Assembly (NCBI GenBank): GCA_025529335.1
Contig: JAMYHX010000433.1
Span: 1-45,819 of the forward strand
DNA length: 45,819 bases
Direction of reading: 5' to 3'
Source: Rhizopus sp. PT2906
Lineage: Eukaryota; Mucoromycota; Mucoromycetes; Mucorales; Rhizopodaceae
Positions 21,470-32,505 of this stretch are shown in pieces. The notes beneath the pieces were generated by a model. The model made no database searches, was not told where the DNA came from, and saw only the letters and a program-made list of their open reading frames with translations. Position numbers and translations under genes: made by a program. Numbering within the stretch: the first letter of the stretch is position 1; each line of letters begins with the position of its first letter.

Positions 21470-23350
21470 ATGTCTGAATACGCGTCAAACGAAGTCATCA
21501 AGACAGCCATTGATACCGTTGTTGGCTCAAGAGCTGTCGATGTCTATGCTTATTTTGAAAGTCAAAAGACCACAGTTGTCGAAGAAAAAAAGGAGTGTGT
21601 CAAGAAGGAAGAAATCCAGGCGTCTCCTGCCAAGGCTGATCTAAAAGAAGCCGTAGAATACGCTGTTCAAGCTGTTGTTGGTGCTCGTGCTATCGATGTC
21701 TACAGCTGTATTCAAAAGCCTGTTGCTGAGACAATCACTGAAGGTGCCAAGGAGATCAAGGAAAATGTGGTTGAGAAAGTATCTGAAGCTAAGGAGAATG
21801 TTGCTCAAACTATATCTGAGGTAAAGGAAGAGGCAAAGGAAAAAGTGAATGATGCCCAACAAAAGGCTGAAGAAGTCAAGGAACAAGCCGTCGAAGCCAA
21901 GGATGACGCCGTGAAAGAAGTCACTGAGATCAAGCATGACGTCGCTGAAAAGACAACTGAGATTAAGCAAGATATTGTTGAACAAGTCAACGACCTCAAG
22001 GAACGAGCTGAAGTAGAAGAAACAGCTGAAGCCAAGGAAGACGTAGTTGAAGAAATCAAAGAAACCGTGCCTGAGGTCTGCCCTGCTGCTGTCGATCAAG
22101 TCAAGGAAGAGGCTGTAGATGCAAAGGAAGATGTCATTGAAGAGATCAAGGAGACTGTTCCTCCAGTCGAACCCATTCAAGAAGAATCCAAGGATCGTGA
22201 AGTGACTGTGGCCAAGGAAGAAGTCGTTGAAGAAATCAAGGAAATTGTTCCTGAAGTTGCTCCTGTTAAGACTGCTGAAGAACAAAAGGAAGAGACTGCT
22301 GAAGCTCATCATGAATTGGTTGAAGAAATCAAGGAAAATGTATCTGAAGTACCTCCCGCTGTAGTCGATGAAACTAGAGATGAAGCAATTGATGCCAAGC
22401 ATGAAGTTGTTGAAGAAATTCATCAAGTTGTACCTGAAGCCGCTCCCGTGGCTGAAAGTGAACAAAAACAAGTCGACTTGAAGCACGCTGTTGACCACGC
22501 TGTTCGTTCTGTTGTCAATGCTAGCTCTGTCAATGTATATGAATACTTGGAAAAATCAACAACATCAACAACAACCGCTACTGAAGAGAAGACTACTATT
22601 ACTTCAACTGCTCAAGAAATCAAGGAACATGCTCAAAACTTGGCTACTGCCGTCCAATCTGCTATTAAAGATAAAGATACCACTGGAGTAAAAGAAGAAG
22701 CTTCCAAGTTGACCGAATCTGTCAAGGTTACTGCTACTGTGGCTGGTGCTGCTGTTAGTGCCGGTGCTGCCTCTCTTGTTTCATCCAGCACGACTGAAGA
22801 CGTTAAATCCAAGGCAACTGATGTTGCTGCTGCAACTCAAGCCGAGGTGAAACAATCTGTGGAGGAAAGCAAAGATCGTGTGGCTGATGATGTGGAACAA
22901 GTAAAGTCAGTCAAGGAAGATGTTCAATCCGTTACAAACAATGCAAAGGAAACAGTTGCTGCAAAGGTAGATGACGTCAAGGCTAATGTGAGTGAACAGA
23001 CAGCTGTGAAAAGCGAGCAAGCAAAGAGTACAGTCGAACAAGTAACCGAAACTGTCAAGACGACGATGACCAGTACTGTGAGTGCAGCCCAACAAGCAGC
23101 ATCCCAAGTACAAGAGCAAGTTCAACATTATGCTGAAGAAGTCAAGGCTATGCCAGCTACACAAAAGGTGCTAAATACTGTATCAAAGCCTGAACCTGCT
23201 TTAGCTTCTTCTCATCAAGCTCCTGTTGCTCCTGTTCCTACTGCTCCAGAGATCACACCTTCCACAGCACCTGCACCTACTGCTACATCCTCTTCTGAAA
23301 GCAAATCAGCCAAATCAGAAAAGAAGGGCAGCAGCTGTACTATTATGTAA
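21470..23350 (+). CDS. Repetitive acidic LEA/apolipoprotein-like protein with CaaX box
   Basis: Single exon of 626 residues in a good start context (aaaccATG). I know no named family. It is Lys/Glu/Ala/Val-rich, predicted to be amphipathic helix or coiled coil, with no signal peptide. Three copies of an N-terminal-type motif (pattern AV..VVG.RA.DVY) lie at residues 9-31, 57-84 and 336-363. Between them are five tandem 30-31-residue repeats beginning AKEDVVEEIKE at 188, 218, 248, 279 and 309. Residues 370-560 are further helical heptad-like sequence, and 574-620 is Pro/Ala/Ser-rich. The last four residues are C-T-I-M, a CaaX box with X = Met, which normally directs farnesylation. It is likely a lipid-tethered, stress-related scaffold or desiccation-type protein; function is inference. 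Confidence 0.9.
   Translation: MSEYASNEVIKTAIDTVVGSRAVDVYAYFESQKTTVVEEKKECVKKEEIQASPAKADLKEAVEYAVQAVVGARAIDVYSCIQKPVAETITEGAKEIKENVVEKVSEAKENVAQTISEVKEEAKEKVNDAQQKAEEVKEQAVEAKDDAVKEVTEIKHDVAEKTTEIKQDIVEQVNDLKERAEVEETAEAKEDVVEEIKETVPEVCPAAVDQVKEEAVDAKEDVIEEIKETVPPVEPIQEESKDREVTVAKEEVVEEIKEIVPEVAPVKTAEEQKEETAEAHHELVEEIKENVSEVPPAVVDETRDEAIDAKHEVVEEIHQVVPEAAPVAESEQKQVDLKHAVDHAVRSVVNASSVNVYEYLEKSTTSTTTATEEKTTITSTAQEIKEHAQNLATAVQSAIKDKDTTGVKEEASKLTESVKVTATVAGAAVSAGAASLVSSSTTEDVKSKATDVAAATQAEVKQSVEESKDRVADDVEQVKSVKEDVQSVTNNAKETVAAKVDDVKANVSEQTAVKSEQAKSTVEQVTETVKTTMTSTVSAAQQAASQVQEQVQHYAEEVKAMPATQKVLNTVSKPEPALASSHQAPVAPVPTAPEITPSTAPAPTATSSSESKSAKSEKKGSSCTIM
22031..22441 (+). repeat. Five tandem ~90-bp coding repeats
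   Basis: They encode residues 188-324 of the CaaX protein; period 30, 30, 31 and 30 residues. Each unit starts Ala-Lys/His and carries (V/L/I)-(V/I)-E-E-I, then a proline- or serine-containing spacer. The units have diverged at DNA level, so they are not a recent expansion. Confidence 0.85.
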
Positions 23351-24725
23351 AAAATGATATTATTTTATTAAATATTGATTTATATTTATGTATTTTTGTG
23401 TCTATGAGATAAATTAACTGTCTTTGACTTTATGTATACAAGTCTTCTTTAAAGACTCATTTGAGGCTGGCATGGATAAAAATAGCAATGTCGTCATAGG
23501 ACCTTTATGCGTGGTTTTAATTATTGCCAAGACTGATATTCATTAAATCATGATTGGTTATGAGTGTTGTTCCTTTTATTTACATAATAATGTTTATTAT
23601 TGTCATAAAGAATCCATGATAGATTCACCAAAAGATAGAATTGGGTTTAAATAAATATATACACATATAAAAGTCATATTAATAGTTATAATCTTGATTT
23701 AGGTCTTCTTGTCTTGACACGCTTTTGTCTCTTTAAGGTACATTGTTCATTGAATGAGATGATGGATAGTCGATTATTATTATTATTGCTGTCAATTAGA
23801 TCAAAGTATTCTTGAAATCTTGAATTCATGGAAAAGAATGTATTAAAACAAAAAAAAACTAGAAGCATTGTAATTTTATATTGACATGATCATTTTCAAA
23901 CTCCACAAGTTACCAATGGACCTGTCAAGCTACAGTGTCTGCCCATTTTGTAAATTCATTATTGGTAGAGGAAATAAATAAGAACTTTACCATTTTAGGG
24001 GGAGTGTAGAATAAAGGACATTGCGTTTTGCATTTGAAACTAGTAATGATTGGTGGAACATTACGTGTGGAAGAAGGAGGAGATACTAATCAATGATCAC
24101 CTGACGTCTAGTGTCTGTGGTAATATGGATAATGATTGACCTCGGCATCTTGAGGCTTGTGCTTTCTTTTAATTTTGTTGCTCTTTGAATTCTTTGCTTG
24201 CTTGCTAGTACTTTAAAATCATGGGCGTGAACAGAAAGTATAATAAAAGCAGGAAAATAAGCGCCTTGTAACATTTAAGGGGGTCTTTGTTGACAGATTT
24301 TTAAAGCAATTTATCAAAATATGACTGAGGCAAGGAAAAAGTCGGCATAATGTACAAGAATCATCTGGTTGTTTGGCTTTGGTTTACTTGAACCTAGAGA
24401 TTTCTTTCTTCTTTCGTGCTTGACACAGGCTGTCACTTCAATTAAAAACTGCAACCAAAGTGTACAAATGAAAAGTCTCTTTTAGCGTGTTTAGTTATAT
24501 GAAGAGAGTTATTGCAAATATTGGTGTAGAATTGTAAAAGATCTTATTATTGTTAAGGATACACCTTATAAGAAGACACACGAAAATACAATAATAAAAG
24601 GAGAGAGAGAACGTTCAAAAAAAGGAGGGACTGCCGTAACATTTATTTCTCTGCTGGTGACTTAAATTTACGAGCTTTTCTTTCTCTTGCACGTTTTTTG
24701 CATAGACAATAAAAAGACTAATAGA
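23351..24725. other. Spacer without a supported gene
   Basis: AT-rich. A minus-strand 60-codon frame with ATG (23686-23868) has a hydrophobic start and a basic tail (KRQKRVKTRRPKSRL) but no homology that I recognise. Another of 62 codons lies at 24086-24274. Neither has coding-like context. Confidence 0.45.
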
Positions 24726-25615
24726 ATGCCCAAAGCAGTTTTGTACGTAATTCACAATAAAACGAGAGATAAAGACTAACATATCCTTCTTTAGATATCC
24801 GTTAGGTATTTAATTATCAACGTTCTTAGTCATACATATAACAAACAAACATACCTGTAGAGAACTATACACTCGCCACAAAAGAGCCACAACCTGAAGA
24901 GGATCCTTCAGTGTCAGCACGACTTCGACGATTAGAATCAGATTATAACCAACACGGCATGAGACGATCTGTAGAAGCAGTATTGGTTGTTCATCAACAT
25001 AATCATCCACATGTTCTCATGTTACAAATTGCCAATTCATTTTTTAAACTGTAAGTTATTATTTACACGCACAATTATCAGCTCAAACTAACCAGTAAAG
25101 ACCCGGACACTACTTGGAACCAGGAGTAGATGAAGTAGAAGGACTAAAAGAAATTTTAAATAAGAGACTTGGACCTGAAGATCCTTCAGAATGGGACAGC
25201 AAAAATGATTGGACAATTGGTGAATGTCTATCAACTTGGTGGAGACCAAACTATGAAAACTATATGGCAAGTTGTCTATTATTCTTATACATAATATTAA
25301 CCCTCTTTCTTTTTTTTTTTTTTTTTTTTGTTAATAGTATCCATATATCCCAGCTCATGTTACCAGTCCAAAAGAAAAAAAATCGCTCTATATAGTACAT
25401 CTTCCACCAAGCAGTAAGCTCCCTCTTCTCTATCAATATGTGTATACTTACTCTTTTATATATATATATTAGAAGTACTCTCTGTGCCTAAGAATATGAA
25501 ATTATTAGCAGTGCCCTTATTTGAACTTTACGATAATTCGGCGCGTTATGGAGCACAACTATCGACTATAGCACATTTGTTAAGTAGATATGAGTTTATA
25601 TATGAAAAACAATAA
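24726..25615 (+). CDS. NUDT21: Cleavage factor Im 25 kDa subunit (CPSF5/NUDT21)
   Basis: Nudix-fold RNA-binding subunit of cleavage factor Im, which selects UGUA-containing poly(A) sites in the nucleus. Six exons: 24726-24742 (17 nt), 24795-24805 (11 nt), 24861-25050, 25101-25266, 25338-25413 and 25473-25615; 200 residues. MPKAVLYPLENYTLATKEP is built from the first three exons and matches the family's YPL.NYT..TKEP. Then come GMRRSVEAVLVVH, PHVLMLQ, the Nudix helix region EPGVDEVEGLK, WWRPNYE, YPYIPAH, PLFELYDN and LLSRYEFIY. As in the family, the Nudix box lacks hydrolytic glutamates. Intron 4 (25267-25337) uses a GC donor (gcaagt) and has a T-rich acceptor tract. Confidence 0.95.
24795..24805 (+). 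other. NUDT21: 11-nt internal micro-exon of the CFIm25 gene
   Basis: ATATCCGTTAG, flanked by tttag and gtattt, encodes the conserved Tyr-Pro-Leu between two phase-shifted introns. Without it, the conserved N-terminus cannot be assembled. Confidence 0.82.
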
Positions 25616-26147
25616 GCGTCTTTGCCCTCCCCTCATCATCATACCATTGCTCACAATACAAAATAATATATATTTTTGATTCATATAAAAAGAAGAACGA
25701 AGAGAAAGAGACTGCTTGATATTATAAATGCTTACGTAAAGCAGCTTGAAGTAAAATAATGATCCTGGATCCAACCTTTCATTTTATACTTTGATCATTT
25801 ATGTAGCAATAAAACCAGCTGCACCAAGTACTTATCTTACATTAATATGCTTGACTATTATTGCTATTTTAAGGAGTAGATTGTGATAATCAGCAATATA
25901 TATCATTTTACCATCAAAAGGTGTATTTTTCATTCTATAGCAAAGTACTTGCTAAAACATAAACAAAATGCTTATCAGTGCATGACTAGAGCACACTAAT
26001 TATATTAATCGTTGACCTACTATTCGGTCTTTGTGATTTGCAAGAGTAATCGGTGTGACGTGTATTTTAATTTCAATTTCAGACACAAGGCATGTCTCCC
26101 CCAATCAAGGCTATGAAAAAGTTCTTTACTGTTGAATACAAGAAGAA
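25616..26147. other. Spacer between CFIm25 and NDUFB7
   Basis: No gene seen. The stretch tttcaatttcag (about 26070-26081) could be a 5' UTR intron acceptor for the NDUFB7 transcript. An ATG at 26092, out of frame with the proposed start at 26148, opens a frame that overlaps it. Confidence 0.4.
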
Positions 26148-26475
26148 ATGTCAGGTACTTAAAAATCTGAATTAAACCTACTGTACGATTAAATATTGAA
26201 CCTTAGACGGAACAGCCTCTCAAAAGGATATGGCAAAGTCCAGAATTCCACTTGAATACCGTGATTATTGTGCTCAATTGTTGATCCCCCTTAATAAATG
26301 TAGAGGCGAAACCTTTTACCTTCCTTGGAAATGTGGAAACGAACGTCATGCTTATGAAAAGTGTCAATATGAAGAGTAAAGTATATTCAATTGTAATCAC
26401 ATACAAAGACTAATCTATTTTTTTAGCTTTAAGCGTCGTATGAAAGAACAACAAGCTAAAGCCTTGGAAGAATAA
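26148..26475 (+). CDS. NDUFB7: Mitochondrial complex I subunit NDUFB7 (B18)
   Basis: Accessory subunit of NADH:ubiquinone oxidoreductase located on the intermembrane-space side. Exons are 26148-26154 (7 coding nt), 26207-26375 and 26427-26475; 74 residues, shorter than the human protein but like other fungal forms. Twin CX9C motifs are intact: C-AQLLIPLNK-C and C-GNERHAYEK-C, as in Mia40-imported proteins. The start was chosen at 26148 because only ATG-TCA-G joined to AC-GGA gives the conserved frame (MSDGTASQKDMAKSRIPL). The longer upstream ATG at 26092 is out of frame with the CX9C domain. Confidence 0.88.
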
Positions 26476-26610
26476 AATCTACGCCAACTTTGGATATATA
26501 ACTTAAAACTCACAACAAAAGTGTATTATTCACTTTTTTTTTCTTCATATATAAAAAAGACCCTGCAATTAGATATCTTTATTCTCTTTTTGTGTCCATA
26601 TTTATGTTGT

Positions 26611-29600
26611 CTATACAGAAGAAGGAGGAGGAAGGGAGGCATGATAGATATGGTTCATGAGAGATTCGAGGTAATTTTCAGCAAATGAAGACATGTAGAA
26701 TTCGTGCTCAGAGCTATGATCTGCAACAAAGTTATGGGCAAGTTCATGGCATATTGTCATAAACCAATAGATCAACGCTTCTTTTCTTTTCACTGCTTCA
26801 TCTTCTGTTTGAGATTCATGAAGTGCTAAATAGTATCTCAAGTTCATAAACAGACTACCACTCAGATTGAAAGCAATCGTTGGACCTTCCTTGTCATAAA
26901 AGATTTGGATTGTCGCTAACTGCAGTCCAAACACCTTGGAAAGATCATTGAGAATACTCGTGAACTTGGCCATAGCTTGTCCGTATTGCTCGAGCACGTC
27001 ATCTCCTTGGATCGTTCTGTGCACATAAAACTCCATACCCATGACATTACCAACATAGGTCAAATTGTGTCCAGGTGTGGCATCACAGTACTGTCTTGAC
27101 TCGTTCACTTGATTGATTCGAGGAGGAGTGAAGACGCCTTGTCCTGTGTACGGTCTGCATGAATGAATGGCTCGCTTTAGATTTTGTCGAATATTATCTG
27201 TGTAGTTTGGAGTAATCGTTGTCTCTGACGGTGGTAATTTAGGTTGCTTGGGTTCATGAGTTTCATTATTGTCATTGTTTACAATCGATGACGACTCGGC
27301 ACTTGTCGTGGTTGATGGTGTTGAAGGAGCCTGTTGCTGTCTCCATGACCACAATCTATTGATTAATCCTGTTGGCTTTTGTTCCGGCGCTTTGCTTATC
27401 GCTTGCTTTTGCTTTTCTCGATCTTCCTCCGTCGAAACCTTTTTGACTTGATGGGTCTTCTTTGGGTATGTTTCATGCAATAGGCGGTTCACCACATTTT
27501 GCACATGGTTATCATGTTGTTGGGAAAGCAACTGTCGGATATACCCTTCTTGACAGTCGCCAAACACCTCTTGCACCTGTTTGGTATATTTATCTAATTC
27601 TTGTGGAGCCAATGGACGAGGCATAGATACTGGATTTGTATTGGATGTAATAGGTCTTACTGGTGAAGCTATCTGCTGCTTACGAATATTCAAGATACGA
27701 TCAACAGGTACACCTTTACGACGCAGATGATGAAGGCTTGCCGTTAGATATCTTTCAACAATGATTGCATCGTTAAACTGAACGCGAGCAAACAATAAAA
27801 CACACAAAGCATTGGCAACATCATAATAGTCCATCTCTGATGCAGTCGACACGTAGATGCCAAAATCAACTCTATCTGCACAAGCTGTCGTTGGTTGAAC
27901 GTTCTTTTCTGAGGTATGTTTAAAGACACGGTTGATTTTTAGCTCCTGTGCTTGAATCACTTTGAGGTGCTGCCTTACATACTGTTCATCATGTAACAGC
28001 TCTTTTCGTCGCTGAGGGTTATCATTCATCATTTGATAGATGATGATGGGTGTACGCTCAAATATCATTTCAGTGATTTGTTTGGTTCTTTCGGTAACGC
28101 CCATTCTGTTGGTGTATGAGTAAGTTTCCTTGATTTGCCTACAAACAAATCTTAGCAAAGTTTCTGTTTAAATTTATCAAACTTACGTTGATAGCAATTG
28201 ACTGCCTAGCTGCTTATAAAAATCTTCCAATAATGGCTCCATTGGCGCTGATAAAGGAGAAAAGATTTGGTGTCCCATTGTATCATCGATAATAAAGATA
28301 TCGGAAGCTTTAGCTAATCTATATTGAACGAATTCTCCATCTAATATATTCTCTTCATTCGACTGTTCTTGCTGTTGTTCCTCAGATAAAGTCATCTTTT
28401 TGATACCCACCAGAAAAGGCTTCGTCTTCATTTCATGCAGCAACTGTCTGTTGGACCGAATGAGATAAAATTGCCCTGCGATTTGACGAAGTGCGCCCAA
28501 GTATCTTTCGCCTCCACTGCTCAAGTCCCAAAACCTTTGAGGATCCTTTACGATCATAGAAGCGAGTTCTACCGTATTCGGCTCATCTTTGACTCCACAG
28601 GATCTCAAAAATGAGTTTCCCAAAGTACCAAAATTGACGAAAAGAAACAGCTCCTTGTGAAAGCTTGTAGAGTCATCGGATTCGAAGTAACAATGGCATG
28701 GTTCCTTCAGGATGGTCACACCGTTTGAGACGACAGGAATGAAGGCTGTCTCTCGTAGCAGCTGCCAATGTGTTCTCGAGAGTTCACCGGATCGACTAGC
28801 CATATATTCAAATATTCTTTTCGCTTTATCATGGTCCTTTTCAATATTCGATAAAAACGCTTCAACCAATCGAGGAGCTGGTGGGTTCTCGCGTACGCCG
28901 AGTTTGTCGCGCATAGGCACAAGGTCAGAATGAAGCGTTTGGAAGCCAAGGAGCTGAACGTCAAGATTGGTAAAACAATCACGAGGTGCCGAATATGTCT
29001 TTCCGTCCGAACAAGGTAAAAATTTGATATCGATCGTGCTCGCATCATACTTTTCTTGATAATCCTTGTAGTGTTCAATAAAATACGAAAGGGCTGTCTT
29101 TTGGATCCTTTTTCTTTCTTCTGTCATCGTTTCGGCAGGAGCAGCCAAGGTCAGTAAGGTTTGAAGAGGCGGAGAGGTGTTCAAACCAAGCTTGTCCACA
29201 AGAAACTTGGCCTCATCACTTGAAGGTCTCCAGCGTGGGGTCCAGAAGATAACAGGCAAACCCAAGTTTTTAGCAATCTCTGTAGGACTATAGAGGTCTG
29301 CTGCCTTGTAGCGTTTATATATTTTCTTTTCATGCTTTTCCAGAACAGTAGGATCAGATTCAGTTGCTTTTGGTCGAGGCTTCGTCACAACCTTGATTCG
29401 AGGTTCTTCTCCTTCTTTAGTGAAGATGGTCGTGCCTCGAAGTCTGCGAACTTCCACATCAGTTAATGTAGACTGGACAGAAGTGAGGTATTTTACTAAA
29501 TCAACATGCGACCAACTTCCTTCAGATAAAAGTCTATCAAAGACCATTTGCAACTCTACATGCTAAGCGTACGAGATAAAATAAGAACATGTAGTCTTCC

Positions 29601-32124
29601 TTTTACCCCCCTTACCTTTCGAACACCAAGTGAAGTTAAAAAGGTATCACTGACGCTTCGAGTATTACTAAATTGAATTGTCGGCAGATCATCAAATAGA
29701 TTGACGTTTGGAAAATAAGCATCCCCCGGCAACTTCATACCAAACTTAGTCGGGATGCATGTTTTCAATTTCAACAGCTGAACAATTTCGCCTTCAGATT
29801 TAGATGGTATGTTTCCAAAGCTTTTGGATATAATCCCAAGTACTCGCTCAGAAAATGAGCTAGAAGTTTGCAGCTCAGGCTTGGATTGAGATATATATTG
29901 CACCCAGTACACTATCGATAATTCCTTCATGTCTCCAAAGTAAGAAGCTAGGTCATTTGCATTAAAGTGTTTGGATACAGAGAATGGCATTACATCAGAA
30001 GGAACATCCATATCAAGAGGAATGATCTTGGGATTCTGCCAGTACTTTGCCCTTGACAGCTGTAGTAGCCCCTTCTGTTCTCCACAGTCCATAACAGCAG
30101 CACCAAGAAATTGAGCGCGCGTCGTTTCATTGATATTGTTTCGAGTTGTGGCTGGGATAGCAGTGTTGCCTACATTACATTCAATCCACCACTTCATACA
30201 TGCAATCATTTCATCCACTGTTAAAGAACGTGAATCGAGTTCCTTCAAGACGTCATTCAATCCAAGAGGCTGTAGCAGTCCATGGTCCGTTAGCTTTTTC
30301 ATACCATCTTTACACTCTTCATAAACAATAGATGTAATTGTAGGGATTGTCTTTATGAATTTGTCTAATAGCTGTGTAATATTATGTCCAGTTAAGCTCA
30401 TGGTATCAGGCACAGTTCTGGCGATGGTAATAGGCTGTATACCATGAGAAGTCATGATGTTCAAAGGTACCTTGCATGATTGAAAGAACCAACTCTCGTG
30501 CACTTTGCCGACAATAGAGCTTGGAGTAGAGTGTTGAAATGTAAAGGATCTCAAAGCATGAGCTGCCCTTCTCTCCAGCATGTTCTTGGCGCTATCTGTA
30601 CCTTCAACGATTGTTTTGTCCACTTGCTGTTGAGACCCTACGAGCTCTCTATAGAGTCGAGCAATCTGTTCCATTTCATCATTATAAACCAGTCGAGCCA
30701 AGAGACCACCGACTGCGAGTAACTCCTTATTCCATATGCTGATATATCTGTCTGCAAAATCAATGCTTTCTCTTTCTACAGTGGGTATAAACCGGGATGC
30801 CATATGACAGCAGCAACCGGTAGTTTGATGTGTAGGAAAGCCAATGAAGACGCACCCTTGGTTAGGGAATGGAATTAGATTTTTATAGATGTCAAGATTG
30901 TTTTCAGACGCATCCAGTTCTTCTCTACCAGTGTATACCAGCTGGAACTTTGTCGTCTTTGGTGGTTTCTTTTTGGTGGCACGTTCCATTTCCTTCTCAT
31001 AATCCCTTGACACGTGAACTTGTAGGGACGCTGTCACTACACGTAAAAAGATACTACCCTTCTCTACAGGCAGTGTGTTGCCATTCTCCTTTCGCATGCC
31101 CAAGAGGCCAGCAAGCGGTTGAAGAAGGATGTTAGGCGGGGTATATTTTTCTGAGTCTAGTTGGATTTGTCTTGTGTCTGCACCCGTGATCGTAAACATA
31201 CGCTGAGGCGTGTTCAGAATCATCTGACGGGTATCGATTGCCATTGCCCTAGGTTCTGCCACTCTCTTTTTAATACTGAATATTTGTTGATCATCAAAGA
31301 ATACAGTGACCTCTCTCAAATTGGCTGTGAACCCCATACTTGTTGTCAAGAATTTACAAAAATTGTCAAAGTCAGGCATTTCCATTGGCTCTCGAAGATC
31401 CATCAGAAAAGACGTCCAGGAGTCTATATCTTTCTCAGGCACATCGGCTCTCTTTGCAAACAGTTGATCTCCTTTAAAATAAAACGCCATACATTGTGAT
31501 CCTGAAAACACGCTAAAAGCAAGAGTTAATACAAAGACGACCTTGTTTATCTTGTACTTACAATGGATTCTCACAAACGGAGAAGAGAGAATAAAATCCA
31601 ACACCAAAGGCACCAATCTTTTGTTCATCTATCATATACGTTTTGATACAGTTCCAAGACTAACGTTGCATCTTTTTTACCTGGATTTCCTTCCGCAATA
31701 CGTTTCAATCGAATCCAATCCTCCTGTCGAAAGTGCATACCATTGTTTTTGAAAACGATCTTGTTACATTTTGTAGATAAGTTTATTGATTTGTTAGAAT
31801 CAGATGAACCTGTGTAAAAGCATATTTGAACCGCGCTTGATGATGCATCATCTTTTATATCAGTAGGTTATAAATTGTTGTTGTTGATATTATTATTATT
31901 ATTATTACCAGCATTTTGCATAAGTTCTCTATATAACACATATTCTGCTGAATATCTTGCTAATATCTTATCAATAAGGTGTCTTTGGTTGACTGCGGAT
32001 ATAAGTTAGGTATGCATATATACGAGCTTAATCTATAATCACCTTCAACTTTCTCTTCTACTCCGCCACTGTCCATGACGTTGGAACGTAATGCTTCCAG
32101 TCGATTTTCAAATTTTGTCGTCAT
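26611..32124 (-). CDS. Large sacsin-like GHKL-ATPase protein with HExxH tail (DUF3684 type)
   Basis: Seven exons: 32043-32124, 31909-31992, 31681-31851, 31562-31628, 29616-31512, 28187-29562 and 26611-28138; about 1,734 residues. The N-terminus has a Hsp90/sacsin-type GHKL ATPase: E50-L-M-Q-N54-A-D-D is the N-box, KNNG follows near 90, and GAFGVGFYSLFSV (118-130) is the G2 box. The long middle matches the uncharacterised fungal DUF3684 family. The C-terminal half has a low-complexity linker and a second globular part ending with CHELAHNF, an HExxH zinc-peptidase-like motif at 1690-1694 with downstream H and E residues (DHSSEHE). Intron 6 was set at 28139-28186 (48 nt); a closer acceptor would make it 36 nt. 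Probable chaperone-like role; function unknown. Confidence 0.88.
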
Positions 32125-32505
32125 TGACAATAGATGATCTATAAAGAAATAAAGAAATAAAAAAAAAGGAAGGGAATAACAATAGAGAGAGAATTTGAAC
32201 GCTGACCTGAAACCTCAAAGTATCACTAAATGCACACCTTTGAACTGCGCATAAAGACAGCTAGAAAAGATCACTGCCGACAGTAACCTTTTCATTACAT
32301 TGCCCAGATCAGTTCAAAGATGATAATAAGTGTCCAAGTATGAGTTTGCCAGAACTAGATTAATTAATCTTCCTTTGTTTCTATGAGTTTGTTTTGACAC
32401 GAAAGTTATGTATTAATCGATAGACAGATCTGTTACAATATATAATAATGTTGTATTGCATTAAAGAATAAACAGTAATAGAATTATGCATTTATTTATA
32501 AAATA
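32125..32505. other. Spacer between the GT2 gene and the GHKL gene
   Basis: AT-rich; it contains the 5' upstream region of the GHKL gene on the right-to-left strand's side and the 3' end of the polysaccharide synthase. No open frame supported. Confidence 0.45.

Noticed and set aside
21641..22498. 285-codon open frame antisense to the CaaX repeat protein
   Set aside because: Mirror of GAA/GTT/AAG-rich repeats; gives an artefactual Phe/Leu/Asn-rich translation.
28151..28186. 36-nt intron in the GHKL gene
   Set aside because: Acceptor 12 nt further on (tttgtag) gives a 48-nt intron, keeps frame and has a better pyrimidine tract.
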